Source of the DNA: an uncultured Ruminococcus sp. | GTDB lineage: Bacteria; Bacillota; Clostridia; Oscillospirales; Ruminococcaceae | Reading direction: 5' to 3' | DNA length: 64,000 nt | Assembly: GCA_900543145.1 (NCBI GenBank) | Contig: UQPZ01000001.1 | Coordinates: 248,001 to 312,000 of the forward strand | Shown here: piece after piece, positions 7,820 through 16,467 of the stretch | Layout of the letters: each line of letters starts with the position of its first letter | How positions within the stretch are numbered: the stretch's first letter is position 1 | The notes under the pieces: generated by a model | What the model was told of the DNA's origin: nothing | Database searches by the model: none | Seen by the model: only the letters and a program-made list of their open reading frames with translations | Made by a program: the position numbers and the translations under genes

Positions 7820-8711
7820 TACAAAAAACGCATTCGTTACAATTGCAGGTAGACCCAATGCCGGAAAATCCTCACTTTTAAACGCATTGGTCGGAGAAAA
7901 AATTGCCGCGGTAAGCTCAAAGCCTCAGACTACCAGAACCAAAATAACCGGAGTTGTTACAAAAGGAGCAACACAGTATGTTTTTATGGATACTCCAGGC
8001 ATTCATAAGGCAAAAAACAAGCTGTCCGAACATATGATAAAAACAATCAATGATTCTGTTTCGGATGTAGACATAATTTTGCTGGTTTCAGACTGTACAA
8101 AGACAGTATCACAGACTGAAAGGGATCTATTGTCTGGAATAAGCCATAAAAGCAAGGTAATACTTGTTCTTAATAAAATTGATCTGATAGAGGACAAGCA
8201 GTCCTTAATGCAGAAAATTTCTGAATATTCGGATCTGTACGACTTTGAAGAAGTTATTCCGGTAAGCGTTGCTGAAAACGACGGTATAGACATAATTATG
8301 TCAGCTATTGATAAGTTTACTGTGGAAGGACCTCATTATTTTCCGGACGATACCCTGACGGATCAGCCGGAAAAGGTTATTATGGCTGAAATTATACGAG
8401 AAAAGGCTTTAAATAATCTTAATGACGAAATCCCACACGGTATAGCTGTTTCGATCGAAAGCTTAGGCGAACGCGACAGTAAAAGCGGAGAACCTATTTT
8501 AGATATATCCGCTGTTATTTACTGTGAACGTGAATCTCATAAAAGAATCGTTATCGGTAAAAACGGATCAATGCTGAAAAAAATAGGCGGAGATGCAAGA
8601 GCGGAGCTTGAGCAGTTTTTTCAGATAAAGGTCAATCTTCAATGTTGGATAAAGGTAAAGGAAGGTTGGAGAAACCGTGAAGGAATGATAAAGAATTTCG
8701 GATTATCATAA
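7812..8711 (+). CDS. era: GTPase Era
   Basis: This 299-residue GTPase binds 16S rRNA and helps assemble the 30S subunit. The G1 motif GRPNAGKS is at 13-20, with G2 at KPQTTRTKITG, G3 at MDTPG and G4 at LNKIDL. The C-terminal KH domain contains VIGKNGSMLKKIGG. Length and domain order are normal. It overlaps dgkA by 8 bases. It is followed by a tiny yqzL-like gene and recO, the conserved Firmicute arrangement. Confidence 0.97.
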   Translation: MNNTKNAFVTIAGRPNAGKSSLLNALVGEKIAAVSSKPQTTRTKITGVVTKGATQYVFMDTPGIHKAKNKLSEHMIKTINDSVSDVDIILLVSDCTKTVSQTERDLLSGISHKSKVILVLNKIDLIEDKQSLMQKISEYSDLYDFEEVIPVSVAENDGIDIIMSAIDKFTVEGPHYFPDDTLTDQPEKVIMAEIIREKALNNLNDEIPHGIAVSIESLGERDSKSGEPILDISAVIYCERESHKRIVIGKNGSMLKKIGGDARAELEQFFQIKVNLQCWIKVKEGWRNREGMIKNFGLS

Positions 8712-8793
8712 TTCCTGAAAAAATTACCGATTATATCTTTTAAGATATGTGCAAACAATATATATAGTTTCAAATATAAAGGAGCTGTTATAT

Positions 8794-8889
8794 ATGAGCC
8801 TGTGGGAAGAATTCTGCAAAAGCGGCAAAATAGAAGATTACCTGAAATATAAGAAATCCGAAGAGGGACAATTCAATGAAAACCTTTAA
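8794..8889 (+). CDS. yqzL: YqzL-like microprotein (31 residues) between era and recO
   Basis: A 31-codon frame begins with an ATG behind an excellent ribosome site (AAAGGAG, about 8 bases before). The product starts MSLWEEF, contains SGKIEDYLKYKK and ends SEEGQFNENL. YqzL proteins occupy exactly this place between era and recO in Bacillus and many Clostridia, and share an N-terminal Trp, a Phe and a G-x-[IV]-x-x-YL-x-[YF]-K core. Bacillus YqzL is longer (about 47 residues). The gene overlaps the recO start by 14 bases. Function is unknown even in Bacillus. Conserved place, motif and ribosome site make it a likely real gene. Confidence 0.8.
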   Translation: MSLWEEFCKSGKIEDYLKYKKSEEGQFNENL

Positions 8890-9628
8890 AGGGCTTGTCA
8901 TACGGGAAAAGGGCAGGGGAGAATCAAGCAAATCTATAACGGTTCTGTGTGCTGATAATGGTATTATAGATATTTTTGTAAGGGGCGGAATGAAGAGTCA
9001 GAAATCATCATCTGCGACGCAGGTATTTTCATATTCCCTGTTTTGTACAGAGGAAAAAAAGGATGCGCGTGGTCATGTCAATTATTTTTTAAACAGTGCA
9101 GAATCAATAAATATTTTCTATGAGCTTAGGCTTGACGTAAAAAAAACATCTCTTGCCTGTTATTTCACCGATCTGCTGTGCTATTCAAGGATCGAGAATA
9201 ACGATTGCAGCGAAATATTAAAACTGACACTTAACACATTTTATTTTCTTGATAAGGGAACAAGAGAACCAGATCTGCTAAAATCTATCTTTGAATTCAG
9301 GCTTTTATGTGAGCTTGGTTTCAGACCGTATCTTATCGGATGCAATCATTGTTTTATATATGAAACTGAAGCAATGCATTTTAATTTCAGGTCAGGTTTG
9401 CTTGAATGTGAAAAATGCTGCCGTAATCCGGACAGTATTTACGATTATAAACTTGACAAAACCCTGCTTTATATAGTCAGATATATAGCCCTTACAGATT
9501 ACAGTAAACTATTTAATTTTAAAATCAGTGAAACTTATCTTAAAAAGCTTTCTGATTTTACAGAAAAGTTTACAGGCTATTATTTTACAAATGATTTTGA
9601 AACTTTAAGATTTTATAAACTTTTATAG
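8876..9628 (+). CDS. recO: DNA repair protein RecO
   Basis: This 250-residue recombination mediator loads RecA at single-strand gaps together with RecR. The N-terminal OB fold contains GLVIREKGRGESSKSITVL and GGMKSQKS. A Cys4 zinc site is formed by CNHC (about 160-163) and CEKCC. The start ATG lies inside the yqzL-like gene, suggesting coupled translation. The length matches the family. Confidence 0.93.
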   Translation: MKTFKGLVIREKGRGESSKSITVLCADNGIIDIFVRGGMKSQKSSSATQVFSYSLFCTEEKKDARGHVNYFLNSAESINIFYELRLDVKKTSLACYFTDLLCYSRIENNDCSEILKLTLNTFYFLDKGTREPDLLKSIFEFRLLCELGFRPYLIGCNHCFIYETEAMHFNFRSGLLECEKCCRNPDSIYDYKLDKTLLYIVRYIALTDYSKLFNFKISETYLKKLSDFTEKFTGYYFTNDFETLRFYKLL

Positions 9629-9640
9629 GCGGTGAAAACC

Positions 9641-12040
9641 TTGAATAAAAATTACGAAACGCTGGAGCTACATAAAATACTGGAAATGCTGGCGGATCAT
9701 TGCTCAAATGAAAAAACCAGAGAAATGGCTCTTAGCATTGTTCCGTCTGATGATCTGTATACTGTTCAGCGTGAAATAAATAAAACTGTATGTGCCTTTG
9801 ATTTGTCTGTAAAATACGGCACTCCTGTATTTTACGGAATGAAAGATATTTCCGCCGCTTTAAAACGTGCAGACGCCGGTGCAGTTTTGTCGTTAAAAGA
9901 ACTGCTTGATATCAAACGAGTTTTAGCGCAGATAAATATTCTTTCTGGCTGGTATAAAAATATCGAAGACAATGAAAATGAACTGGATCATCTGTTTGAA
10001 TGTCTTTTTCCAAATAAATATTTAGAAGAAAGACTTGATAAGGCGATTATAGATGAAAATGAGTTGGCTGACGACGCAAGTACAGAGCTGTTGTCTATAA
10101 GAAGAAAGATCGCCAATTCCGGAATAAGGATAAGAGAAACTCTCGATAAAATGATAAAATCTTCGAGTGTAAATAAATATCTTCAGGATTCAATTGTAAC
10201 TATACGGGACGGAAGATTTGTACTTCCTGTAAAAAGCGAGCATAAGGGACAGGTAAACGGTCTTGTACATGATACGTCCGCAACAGGTTCAACGCTGTTT
10301 ATTGAGCCTATGTCTGTTGTTGAAGCAAATAATGATATAAGAATACTTAAAGGAAAAGAACAGGACGAGATCCATAGGATCCTTTCAGAATTTTCCGCTG
10401 AGTGTGCTCAGATAAAGGATCAGCTTATTTCAGGATATAATGCTGCTGCCGAGCTTAATCTGTACTTTGCAAAAGCTAATCTGGCTGCCGCAATGAAAGC
10501 CTGTGCGCCTGAATTAAATGATAAAAATATAATAGTTTTAAATAAAGCCAGACACCCTCTTATCAATGCCGATGATGTAGTTCCAATCAATTTTTCAATA
10601 GGGGAAGAATACGGAACGCTTATCATAACAGGGCCTAATACGGGAGGAAAAACTGTAGTTTTAAAGACTGTAGGACTTCTGACCTTGATGACAATGTGCG
10701 GTTTACTGATACCGGTATCTGACGGAAGCAAAATATCAATTTATAAAAATATACTTGTAGATATAGGCGATCAGCAGTCCATAGAGCAGAGCCTTTCTAC
10801 TTTTTCTTCGCATATGAACCGAGTTGTAGAAATACTTGAAAAAGCAGATGAAAAAAGCCTTGTGCTTCTAGATGAACTGGGGTCAGGCACCGATCCGGTA
10901 GAAGGCGCTGCTTTAGCTGTTGCTATTATAGAAGATTTAAAAAGTAATCGCTCTACGACTATTACGACGACTCATTATCAGGAGCTTAAAATGTATGCAT
11001 TGAATACTCCTGAAGTGGAAAATGCGTCATGTGAATTCAATGTGGAAACATTAAAGCCTACTTACAGGCTGATAATAGGCACTCCTGGCAAATCAAATGC
11101 GTTTGCTATATCTGAACGTCTGGGAATGCCTAAAGAAATAATCGATTATGCTCAGTCACTCATAACCTCGGAAAACAGGAAATTTGAAACTATAATTGAT
11201 AATCTCGAAAGAACACGAATTCGTCTTGAGGAAAATAACAGGGCAGTTGAACAATACAAAAAGGAATGTGAGAAATTAAAGGGTCAGCTTCAAGAGGAAC
11301 GTGAACGCTTATACAACGAAAAAGAGGAAGAGCTTGAAAAAGCCAGGAAAGTTTCTGCGGAAATTGTAAGCAGCGTTCAGCGTCAATCTCAGAGATTGCT
11401 TGATGAGCTGGAAAAAATCAAAAAGGATAAGGATAAATCTGATTTTTCCGATATGGTAAGAAGTGCAAGACAGCTTCATAAAACCGCTATAAATAAGCTT
11501 TATTTGGAAGCAAACCCTGTATCAGAAAACAAAAATGAGCATTATGTACTGCCAAGACCGCTGAAAAAAGGAGACAGCGTATTAATTACTGATACAAACC
11601 GCAAGGGAATACTTGTCTCTCCGCCGGACAATAAAGGAATATGCTTTGTTCAGGTAGGAGTTATGAAAACTAAAATAGATATATCAAAGCTTAGGCTTAT
11701 TGAAAAAAGCAATACGTCTAAGGAAGGTAACAAGAAAAAAAATAAATCTAACTCTTATGTTTCATCAACTGGCGTAGAGAGCAGAATGACCAGAAAGGTT
11801 CAGTCTGAGTTAGATATAAGAGGATACGCAGTTGACGACGGTTTATACGAAGTGGATGATTTTCTTGACAACGCGGTTATGTCTGGCATAAGTATTGTAA
11901 CTATTATTCACGGCAAAGGAACAGGGGTTTTAAAAAATGCAGTTCGTAATCATCTGAAAAGACATCCTCATGTAAAGTCATCAAGAAAAGGTGTATATGG
12001 TGAAGGCGAAGACGGAGTAACAGTAGTTGAATTAAAGTAA
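9641..12040 (+). CDS. mutS2: Endonuclease MutS2
   Basis: MutS2 of about 799 residues. In Gram-positive bacteria it suppresses recombination and, as recently shown, acts on collided ribosomes. Visible are the core helices, a Walker A site (ITGPNTGGKTVVLKTVGLL), Walker B (LVLLDELGSGTDP), a long charged coiled coil at about residues 510-610 and the C-terminal Smr nuclease domain (LDIRGYAVDDG, then IIHGKGTGVLKNAVRNHL). The start is a choice between GTG 9632 and TTG 9641. I prefer TTG because AGGCGGTG lies 6 bases before it and the product then begins NKNYETLELHKILE, close to known MutS2 starts. Confidence 0.95.
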   Translation: MNKNYETLELHKILEMLADHCSNEKTREMALSIVPSDDLYTVQREINKTVCAFDLSVKYGTPVFYGMKDISAALKRADAGAVLSLKELLDIKRVLAQINILSGWYKNIEDNENELDHLFECLFPNKYLEERLDKAIIDENELADDASTELLSIRRKIANSGIRIRETLDKMIKSSSVNKYLQDSIVTIRDGRFVLPVKSEHKGQVNGLVHDTSATGSTLFIEPMSVVEANNDIRILKGKEQDEIHRILSEFSAECAQIKDQLISGYNAAAELNLYFAKANLAAAMKACAPELNDKNIIVLNKARHPLINADDVVPINFSIGEEYGTLIITGPNTGGKTVVLKTVGLLTLMTMCGLLIPVSDGSKISIYKNILVDIGDQQSIEQSLSTFSSHMNRVVEILEKADEKSLVLLDELGSGTDPVEGAALAVAIIEDLKSNRSTTITTTHYQELKMYALNTPEVENASCEFNVETLKPTYRLIIGTPGKSNAFAISERLGMPKEIIDYAQSLITSENRKFETIIDNLERTRIRLEENNRAVEQYKKECEKLKGQLQEERERLYNEKEEELEKARKVSAEIVSSVQRQSQRLLDELEKIKKDKDKSDFSDMVRSARQLHKTAINKLYLEANPVSENKNEHYVLPRPLKKGDSVLITDTNRKGILVSPPDNKGICFVQVGVMKTKIDISKLRLIEKSNTSKEGNKKKNKSNSYVSSTGVESRMTRKVQSELDIRGYAVDDGLYEVDDFLDNAVMSGISIVTIIHGKGTGVLKNAVRNHLKRHPHVKSSRKGVYGEGEDGVTVVELK

Positions 12041-12050
12041 ATAAAAATAA

Positions 12051-12078
12051 AACGGCAGAATAAAACTGTCGTTTTTTT
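12051..12078 (+). terminator. Terminator after mutS2
   Basis: An 8-bp stem AACGGCAG/CTGTCGTT (one G-T pair) with a 7-base loop is followed by a T run. It lies 10 bases past the mutS2 stop and closes the phoH-to-mutS2 unit. Confidence 0.85.
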
Positions 12079-12079
12079 A

Positions 12080-12108
12080 TTGACAAACCAATCGGAAAGT
12101 GATATAAT
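12080..12108 (+). promoter_or_regulatory. Consensus sigma-A promoter for xerC
   Basis: A perfect TTGACA, 17-base spacer and perfect TATAAT lie directly after the mutS2 terminator. Transcription should start at about 12114-12118, at the left edge of the inverted repeat that follows. Confidence 0.9.
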
Positions 12109-12121
12109 TATAATACAGTAA

Positions 12122-12149
12122 GTTGCACTAAATAAAAATTTAGTGCAAC
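12122..12149 (+). repeat. Perfect 12-bp inverted repeat at the 5' end of the xerC transcript
   Basis: GTTGCACTAAAT, loop AAAA, ATTTAGTGCAAC. It starts 14 bases after the -10 hexamer, so it is either an operator overlapping the start site or a hairpin at the very 5' end of the mRNA. It has no T run and lies 32 bases before the chosen start codon, so it is not a terminator. I do not recognise a known operator. Confidence 0.85.
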
Positions 12150-12181
12150 AGAGAAGCGATAACTACAGGAGTGTAAGCAAT

Positions 12182-13159
12182 ATGAAAAAAGAATACTTAG
12201 AAGATTGCCCGGATTACCTTGAAAGCTTTTTAGTCAACCTAAAAGTTGTAAAAGACCGTGCAGATAGAACTGAAGAAGCTTATTATATCGATCTGCGTAC
12301 CTTTCTGCGATACTTGAAGCTGAAAAATAATTTAGCTGATGTAAATTCTGACTGGCACGAAATTAAAATCAAAGATATTCCGCTCACTATTATCAAATCT
12401 TTTACACTGAATGACGCCTATCAGTATTTAAGGTTTCTTAAAGATGAGCGCGGAAATTCAACAGCTTCGCGCGCAAGAAAAACATCAGCATTAAAGCAGT
12501 TCTATACTTATCTTCACAAGAAAGCTAAGCTTATTGACGAAAATCCCCTGATTGATCTAGAACTTCCAAGAGTAAAAAATAAGCTTCCTAAATATCTTTC
12601 GCTTGAAGAAAGCCTATCTTTGCTTCAAAATATTGATTCAAAATTTAAAGAGCGAGATTATTGTATAATTCTGCTTTTTTTAAACTGCGGTATGCGGTTG
12701 AGTGAGCTTGTCGGACTTAATCTAAACGATTTCAGTAAGGATAATCGTTCTCTTAGATTATTTGGAAAAGGAAGCAAAGAACGAATTGTTTTTCTGAATG
12801 ATTTATGCATTGACGCCATAGATGATTATTTGAGAGTCCGTCCCCCTGTTGACAGCAGCGCTATGTTTTTATCGGCAAATAAAACAAGGATATCTAAACG
12901 CCGTGTTCAGCAGATAGTTGAAGAAAGTCTAAAACGTTCCGGGCTTGGTAATCTTGGAATAACTACTCATAAGCTGCGTCATACAGCTGCAACAATAATG
13001 TATCAGCACGGTAACGTAGATACTTTGGTTTTAAGGGATATTTTAGGTCATAAAAGCATAGCAACAACGGAAATATATACGCATTTAGCTGATGATAATT
13101 TACGAAAAGCAGCTGAAAACAACCCTATAGCAGACAGATTATCTAAAATTAAAAAGTAA
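12182..13159 (+). CDS. Tyrosine recombinase of the XerC/XerD type
   Basis: This 325-residue tyrosine recombinase probably resolves chromosome dimers. It has an N-terminal SAM-like DNA-binding domain (residues ~10-120) and a catalytic domain with Arg in CGMRLSELVGLNL, the HKLRHTAAT motif (H-x-x-R), LGHKSIATTEIY with the third His, and the nucleophile Tyr in EIYTH. The ATG at 12182 has AGGAG about 10 bases before it. An in-frame GTG at 12143 lies inside the inverted repeat and is rejected. No phage genes or attachment sites flank it. It is a single-gene unit with its own promoter and terminator, which fits a housekeeping Xer protein. XerC versus XerD cannot be decided here. Confidence 0.88.
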   Translation: MKKEYLEDCPDYLESFLVNLKVVKDRADRTEEAYYIDLRTFLRYLKLKNNLADVNSDWHEIKIKDIPLTIIKSFTLNDAYQYLRFLKDERGNSTASRARKTSALKQFYTYLHKKAKLIDENPLIDLELPRVKNKLPKYLSLEESLSLLQNIDSKFKERDYCIILLFLNCGMRLSELVGLNLNDFSKDNRSLRLFGKGSKERIVFLNDLCIDAIDDYLRVRPPVDSSAMFLSANKTRISKRRVQQIVEESLKRSGLGNLGITTHKLRHTAATIMYQHGNVDTLVLRDILGHKSIATTEIYTHLADDNLRKAAENNPIADRLSKIKK

Positions 13160-13160
13160 A

Positions 13161-13205
13161 AACGGCCGGCAGACGAATCTAAATTACTTTCGTCTGCCGG
13201 TCGTT
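13161..13205. terminator. Two-way terminator between xerC and the U32 gene
   Basis: A 17-bp stem (13161-13177 with 13189-13205, one G-T pair) has T runs on both sides in the appropriate orientation. The convergent genes end 2 bases to its left and 4 bases to its right, so it serves both. Confidence 0.92.
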
Positions 13206-13208
13206 TTT

Positions 13209-14432
13209 TTATTTTTTGATTCTTAAGATTGAGTTTTTAGGAAAAACTTTGCTGCATGGAACGGAAAATTTCATCATAGCATGATTAGCCGATTCCACCT
13301 CTTCATCTTTCTCATTAAAAATTGTTTCGGCAGTGATCTTAACCGGCTTACTTCCTGGTGCCAATACTTCCAGTATATCTCCTCTGTTGAATTTATTTCT
13401 TTGCTGAGCATATATCCTGCCGTTCCTGCATTCGTCGATTACTGCAACAACATCATAATTCCGTATATAGCCGCTGTTTTCGTAATACTGGCAGTCTTTA
13501 GGATGACCGAAGAAAAATCCTGTGCAGTAAGCTCTGTGGCTAACTTTAAATACCTCATCATGAATCCATTCAGGCAGTTCAAATTTGTCAGAAGCCTGTT
13601 TGTAAATATCCATAGCCATACGATAGGCATTGGTTATAACCGACACATAGTATGACGATTTTGCACGCCCTTCAATTTTAAAGCTGTCCACGCCGGCCTC
13701 GGCAAGCTTATCAATGTGATCGATCATGCAAAGGTCTTTTGCATTAAGTATATATGTGCCTTTTTCATCTTCAAAAACAGGATAGAATTCGTTAGGACGC
13801 TTTTCCTCCATAAGATGATATCCCCATCTGCATGGCTGAGCACATTCACCGCGATTTGCGTCACGATTTATCAAATACTGGGAAAGCAAACATCTTCCCG
13901 AAAAGCTTACGCACATAGCTCCGTGTACAAAAACCTCTATTTCCAGATCTTTAGGTGTTTTTGCTCTGATCTCTGCAATTTCTTCGAGAGATAGCTCTCT
14001 GGCAAGCACTACCCTTTTAGCACCCATATTATAAAATTCATTTGCGGTAACATAATTAACAATGCCGGCCTGTGTAGAAATATGAATTTCCATATCAGGA
14101 ATAAATCTCTTTATAAGAGAAAAAACTCCTATATCGTTTGCAATCAAGGCATCAACGCCTGATTCAGCAGCTTCTTTTGCAAACCGTTCAAAATTCTTGA
14201 TTTCATTATTATGAGGAAGCGTATTGCAGGTCAGATATAAGCGTTTGCCGCGCTTATGGGTTTCCTCGGCTGCTTTTTGTAACGTATCAAAATCAAAATT
14301 TGCGGAAGCCGCTCTCATTCCGAACATTTTTCCGCCGAGGTAAACAGCGTCGGCTCCGAAATCCAAAGCGGCATATAAGCGTTCCATATCTCCGACAGGC
14401 GAAAGAATTTCCAGTAACCCGGATTCAGACAT
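13209..14432 (-). CDS. U32 family protein (TrhP-like, tRNA U34 hydroxylation)
   Basis: This 407-residue protein of the U32 family, named as peptidases, has members such as TrhP that work in prephenate-dependent 5-hydroxyuridine formation at tRNA position 34. The U32 signature is EVFVHGAMCVSFSGRCLLS (about 166-184). The N-terminal barrel begins ILSPVGDMERLYAALDFGADAVYLGG. Further cysteines follow in RGECAQPCRWGY and could hold an iron-sulfur cluster. In Bacillus the mltG relative yrrL lies near the two U32 genes yrrN and yrrO. Here mltG directly precedes this gene, with a 24-base gap. Only one U32 gene is present in the window. Confidence 0.88.
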   Translation of the reverse strand: MSESGLLEILSPVGDMERLYAALDFGADAVYLGGKMFGMRAASANFDFDTLQKAAEETHKRGKRLYLTCNTLPHNNEIKNFERFAKEAAESGVDALIANDIGVFSLIKRFIPDMEIHISTQAGIVNYVTANEFYNMGAKRVVLARELSLEEIAEIRAKTPKDLEIEVFVHGAMCVSFSGRCLLSQYLINRDANRGECAQPCRWGYHLMEEKRPNEFYPVFEDEKGTYILNAKDLCMIDHIDKLAEAGVDSFKIEGRAKSSYYVSVITNAYRMAMDIYKQASDKFELPEWIHDEVFKVSHRAYCTGFFFGHPKDCQYYENSGYIRNYDVVAVIDECRNGRIYAQQRNKFNRGDILEVLAPGSKPVKITAETIFNEKDEEVESANHAMMKFSVPCSKVFPKNSILRIKK

Positions 14433-14456
14433 CAGTAAGTTTCCTTTCGTTTAAGT

Positions 14457-15866
14457 TTAAGCCAATCCGGCCTTTTTCAGATTTTCCTCATGCTCTTCCA
14501 ACGTTTCTGCAAAGAAGCTTTCGCCAGTTTTAAGATTATTGCAGAAATAATAATAATTACTCTTTACGGGATTAAGCACTGCATTTATTGCATCAAGGCC
14601 CGGATTGCATACAGGTCCGGCAGGAAGTCCCTGACACTCGTATGTATCGTAGCTGTCTGAAAAATGCTCTATAGAAGCATCATTATCAGCCTTTATATCT
14701 ATAACCTTTTCAATATAATTTTTAGTTGCGTCAGACTGAAGCGATGGAAAAGTATCCGAATCGTCAAGTCTGTTAAGAAATACCGAAGCTACCTTAGGCA
14801 TATCTCCGGCAGAGTTAGCCTCCCACTGAACAATTGAAGCAAGGGTCATTACCTCGCTTAACGTAAGGTTCTTCTTTTTCATCTGTTCATACATTTTATC
14901 GGTTATTTTATCCTCAAAATGCTCGCGAATTATCTTAGTTACGTTGTAAACCGAATCTCCAACATAGAATTCATAGGTATCAGGGAAGAAGAATCCTTCC
15001 ATTCTATAGAATGCGTCTTCATTATCAGTTACTTTGCTTTCAAATCCAAAACCCTGATTTTTATTGAATTCAAACAGAAATTCGTCAGCTGAACAAACAC
15101 CGTTTTCCTGAAGCAGATTAGCGGCGTCCAGCAGCGTAATGCCCTCTTTAAAAGTTATAGTAACTGTTTCATAGGATTCACGCATAGTTGCAAGCTCGTC
15201 TATTACAGCGGCATATCCCATAGACGGGTGAAGCGTAATATCTCCCGGATAAATAGCAGCTGGACTTTTAAGCTTCATTGCAAGTTTAAACAGAAGCTTA
15301 TTATTTATGATCTGGTTATCAGCCAAGATCTGTGCAATATCGTCTGTCGATGAATTTTTTGGAATATTAAAGGTAATCTCATTCTCGCTTTTCCCCATAC
15401 CGGTATACTCCATACCCAGCGAAATACCTCCGATTGCCACTACCAGCGATACGGTCAGTATTAAAATCACAATAATCAGACCGCTGAAAATAGATGTATT
15501 GACCTGCTTATTCTTTTTCCTTTTTTTCTTCTTATGTATATTTTTCTTTTGAACAGCGTCAGAGGTTTTCAAGTATATATTCTCTTTTTTATTGTTTTCC
15601 GGTTCAATGATCGGTTCAGCACCAGAAGAAACATCTTGATTATCTTCATCATTCAGATGAATATCTTCAGTGGATTTTTCGGTTTCCTCAGTGTCCGATA
15701 TATTTTCGTCAGTTTGTTCTGTTTCCTGATCTGATACCTTATTTTCAGTTTCAGTATTATCGTTAAAGGAAATATCGTTTTCCATCTCTGGCTTGGATTC
15801 ATTTGCAAGCTTTTTAGAATTGACATCGTTTATGATATCGTCAATATTAAAATCTTTTTCATCCAT
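14457..15866 (-). CDS. mltG: Endolytic murein transglycosylase MltG, with a long acidic N-terminal tail
   Basis: MltG cuts nascent glycan strands at the outer face of the membrane. This one has about 469 residues. The first ~105 are cytoplasmic, very acidic and low in complexity, and end in a basic stretch (KKKRKKNKQ). A membrane segment follows (SGLIIVILILTVSLVVAIGG), then a LysM-like region (FNIPKNSSTDDIAQIL) and the YceG domain. The catalytic Glu is in SIVQWEANSAGDMPKVASVF. The ATG at 15866 gives a 1-base gap to the upstream 5-FCL gene. An in-frame TTG at 15896 would overlap it and is less likely. Confidence 0.92.
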   Translation of the reverse strand: MDEKDFNIDDIINDVNSKKLANESKPEMENDISFNDNTETENKVSDQETEQTDENISDTEETEKSTEDIHLNDEDNQDVSSGAEPIIEPENNKKENIYLKTSDAVQKKNIHKKKKRKKNKQVNTSIFSGLIIVILILTVSLVVAIGGISLGMEYTGMGKSENEITFNIPKNSSTDDIAQILADNQIINNKLLFKLAMKLKSPAAIYPGDITLHPSMGYAAVIDELATMRESYETVTITFKEGITLLDAANLLQENGVCSADEFLFEFNKNQGFGFESKVTDNEDAFYRMEGFFFPDTYEFYVGDSVYNVTKIIREHFEDKITDKMYEQMKKKNLTLSEVMTLASIVQWEANSAGDMPKVASVFLNRLDDSDTFPSLQSDATKNYIEKVIDIKADNDASIEHFSDSYDTYECQGLPAGPVCNPGLDAINAVLNPVKSNYYYFCNNLKTGESFFAETLEEHEENLKKAGLA

Positions 15867-15867
15867 T

Positions 15868-16467
15868 TTATTTATCAGTCCTCTCATTATTTGCAAATCT
15901 TATTATTCTACTTTCTGTAATTAAAATATTTACCGGAATATCGTAATTAGAATGCGGCAACAACTCGGAAAGACAGCAGTCGTAGCAAAGTCCTACAGAC
16001 GTTCCTTTAAAACCGACTAAGAATTTATCATAAAATCCCTTCCCGAAGCCAAGTCTGTAACCATAACTGTCGTATGAAAGAGCAGGTACAAGGCATATCG
16101 GAAACTCATAGCTTTTAACAGATTGACAGTATGCTTTAGGTTCTGATATGCCGAAATATCCTTTTTCAAGATCATCAAAACTCTTTATCTCAAAAAAATC
16201 CATTGAGTTGGTTCCGCGTATACATCTTGGAGCAAATACGCGTTTCCCGCTGTCAAATGAGGTCTGCACAGCTCCTGACGTATCGACTTCAATATCGGAA
16301 GCAATATAAGTCAGGACTTCTTTTGCTTCCATAAATTCAGGAGATCCGATAATATTTTTCAGGATCATGCTGTGGATCTGTTCCTTATCCTCTTCCGTCA
16401 TTTCGCTTCGGACTTTCTTAAAAAAATTTCTAAGCGAATTTTTATCATTAAATTCTGTCATCTGCAT
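15868..16467 (-). CDS. 5-formyltetrahydrofolate cyclo-ligase
   Basis: This 199-residue enzyme converts 5-formyl-THF to 5,10-methenyl-THF using ATP. The signature GYRLGFGKGFYDKFL, with LVPALSYDSYG just before it, is diagnostic. The N-terminal basic residues (LRNFFKKVRSEM) take part in ATP binding in the family. The start ATG overlaps the DJ-1 stop by 10 bases and has GGAGG about 10 bases upstream; a second ATG six bases on is possible. It lies in the thyX-tmk operon, so it could support folate recycling for dTMP synthesis, which is an inference. Confidence 0.92.
   Translation of the reverse strand: MQMTEFNDKNSLRNFFKKVRSEMTEEDKEQIHSMILKNIIGSPEFMEAKEVLTYIASDIEVDTSGAVQTSFDSGKRVFAPRCIRGTNSMDFFEIKSFDDLEKGYFGISEPKAYCQSVKSYEFPICLVPALSYDSYGYRLGFGKGFYDKFLVGFKGTSVGLCYDCCLSELLPHSNYDIPVNILITESRIIRFANNERTDK

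Noticed and set aside
8733..8748. ATATCTT-TT-AAGATAT palindrome after era
   Set aside because: Pure AT-rich arms in AT-rich spacer DNA; likely chance and lacking a following T run.
12143..12181. In-frame GTG extension of xerC by 13 codons
   Set aside because: The GTG lies inside the inverted repeat and has no ribosome site; ATG 12182 has AGGAG.
12182..13159. Tyrosine recombinase as a sign of a prophage or integrative element
   Set aside because: No phage, conjugation or cargo genes, no direct repeats and no tRNA nearby; it looks like a housekeeping Xer protein.
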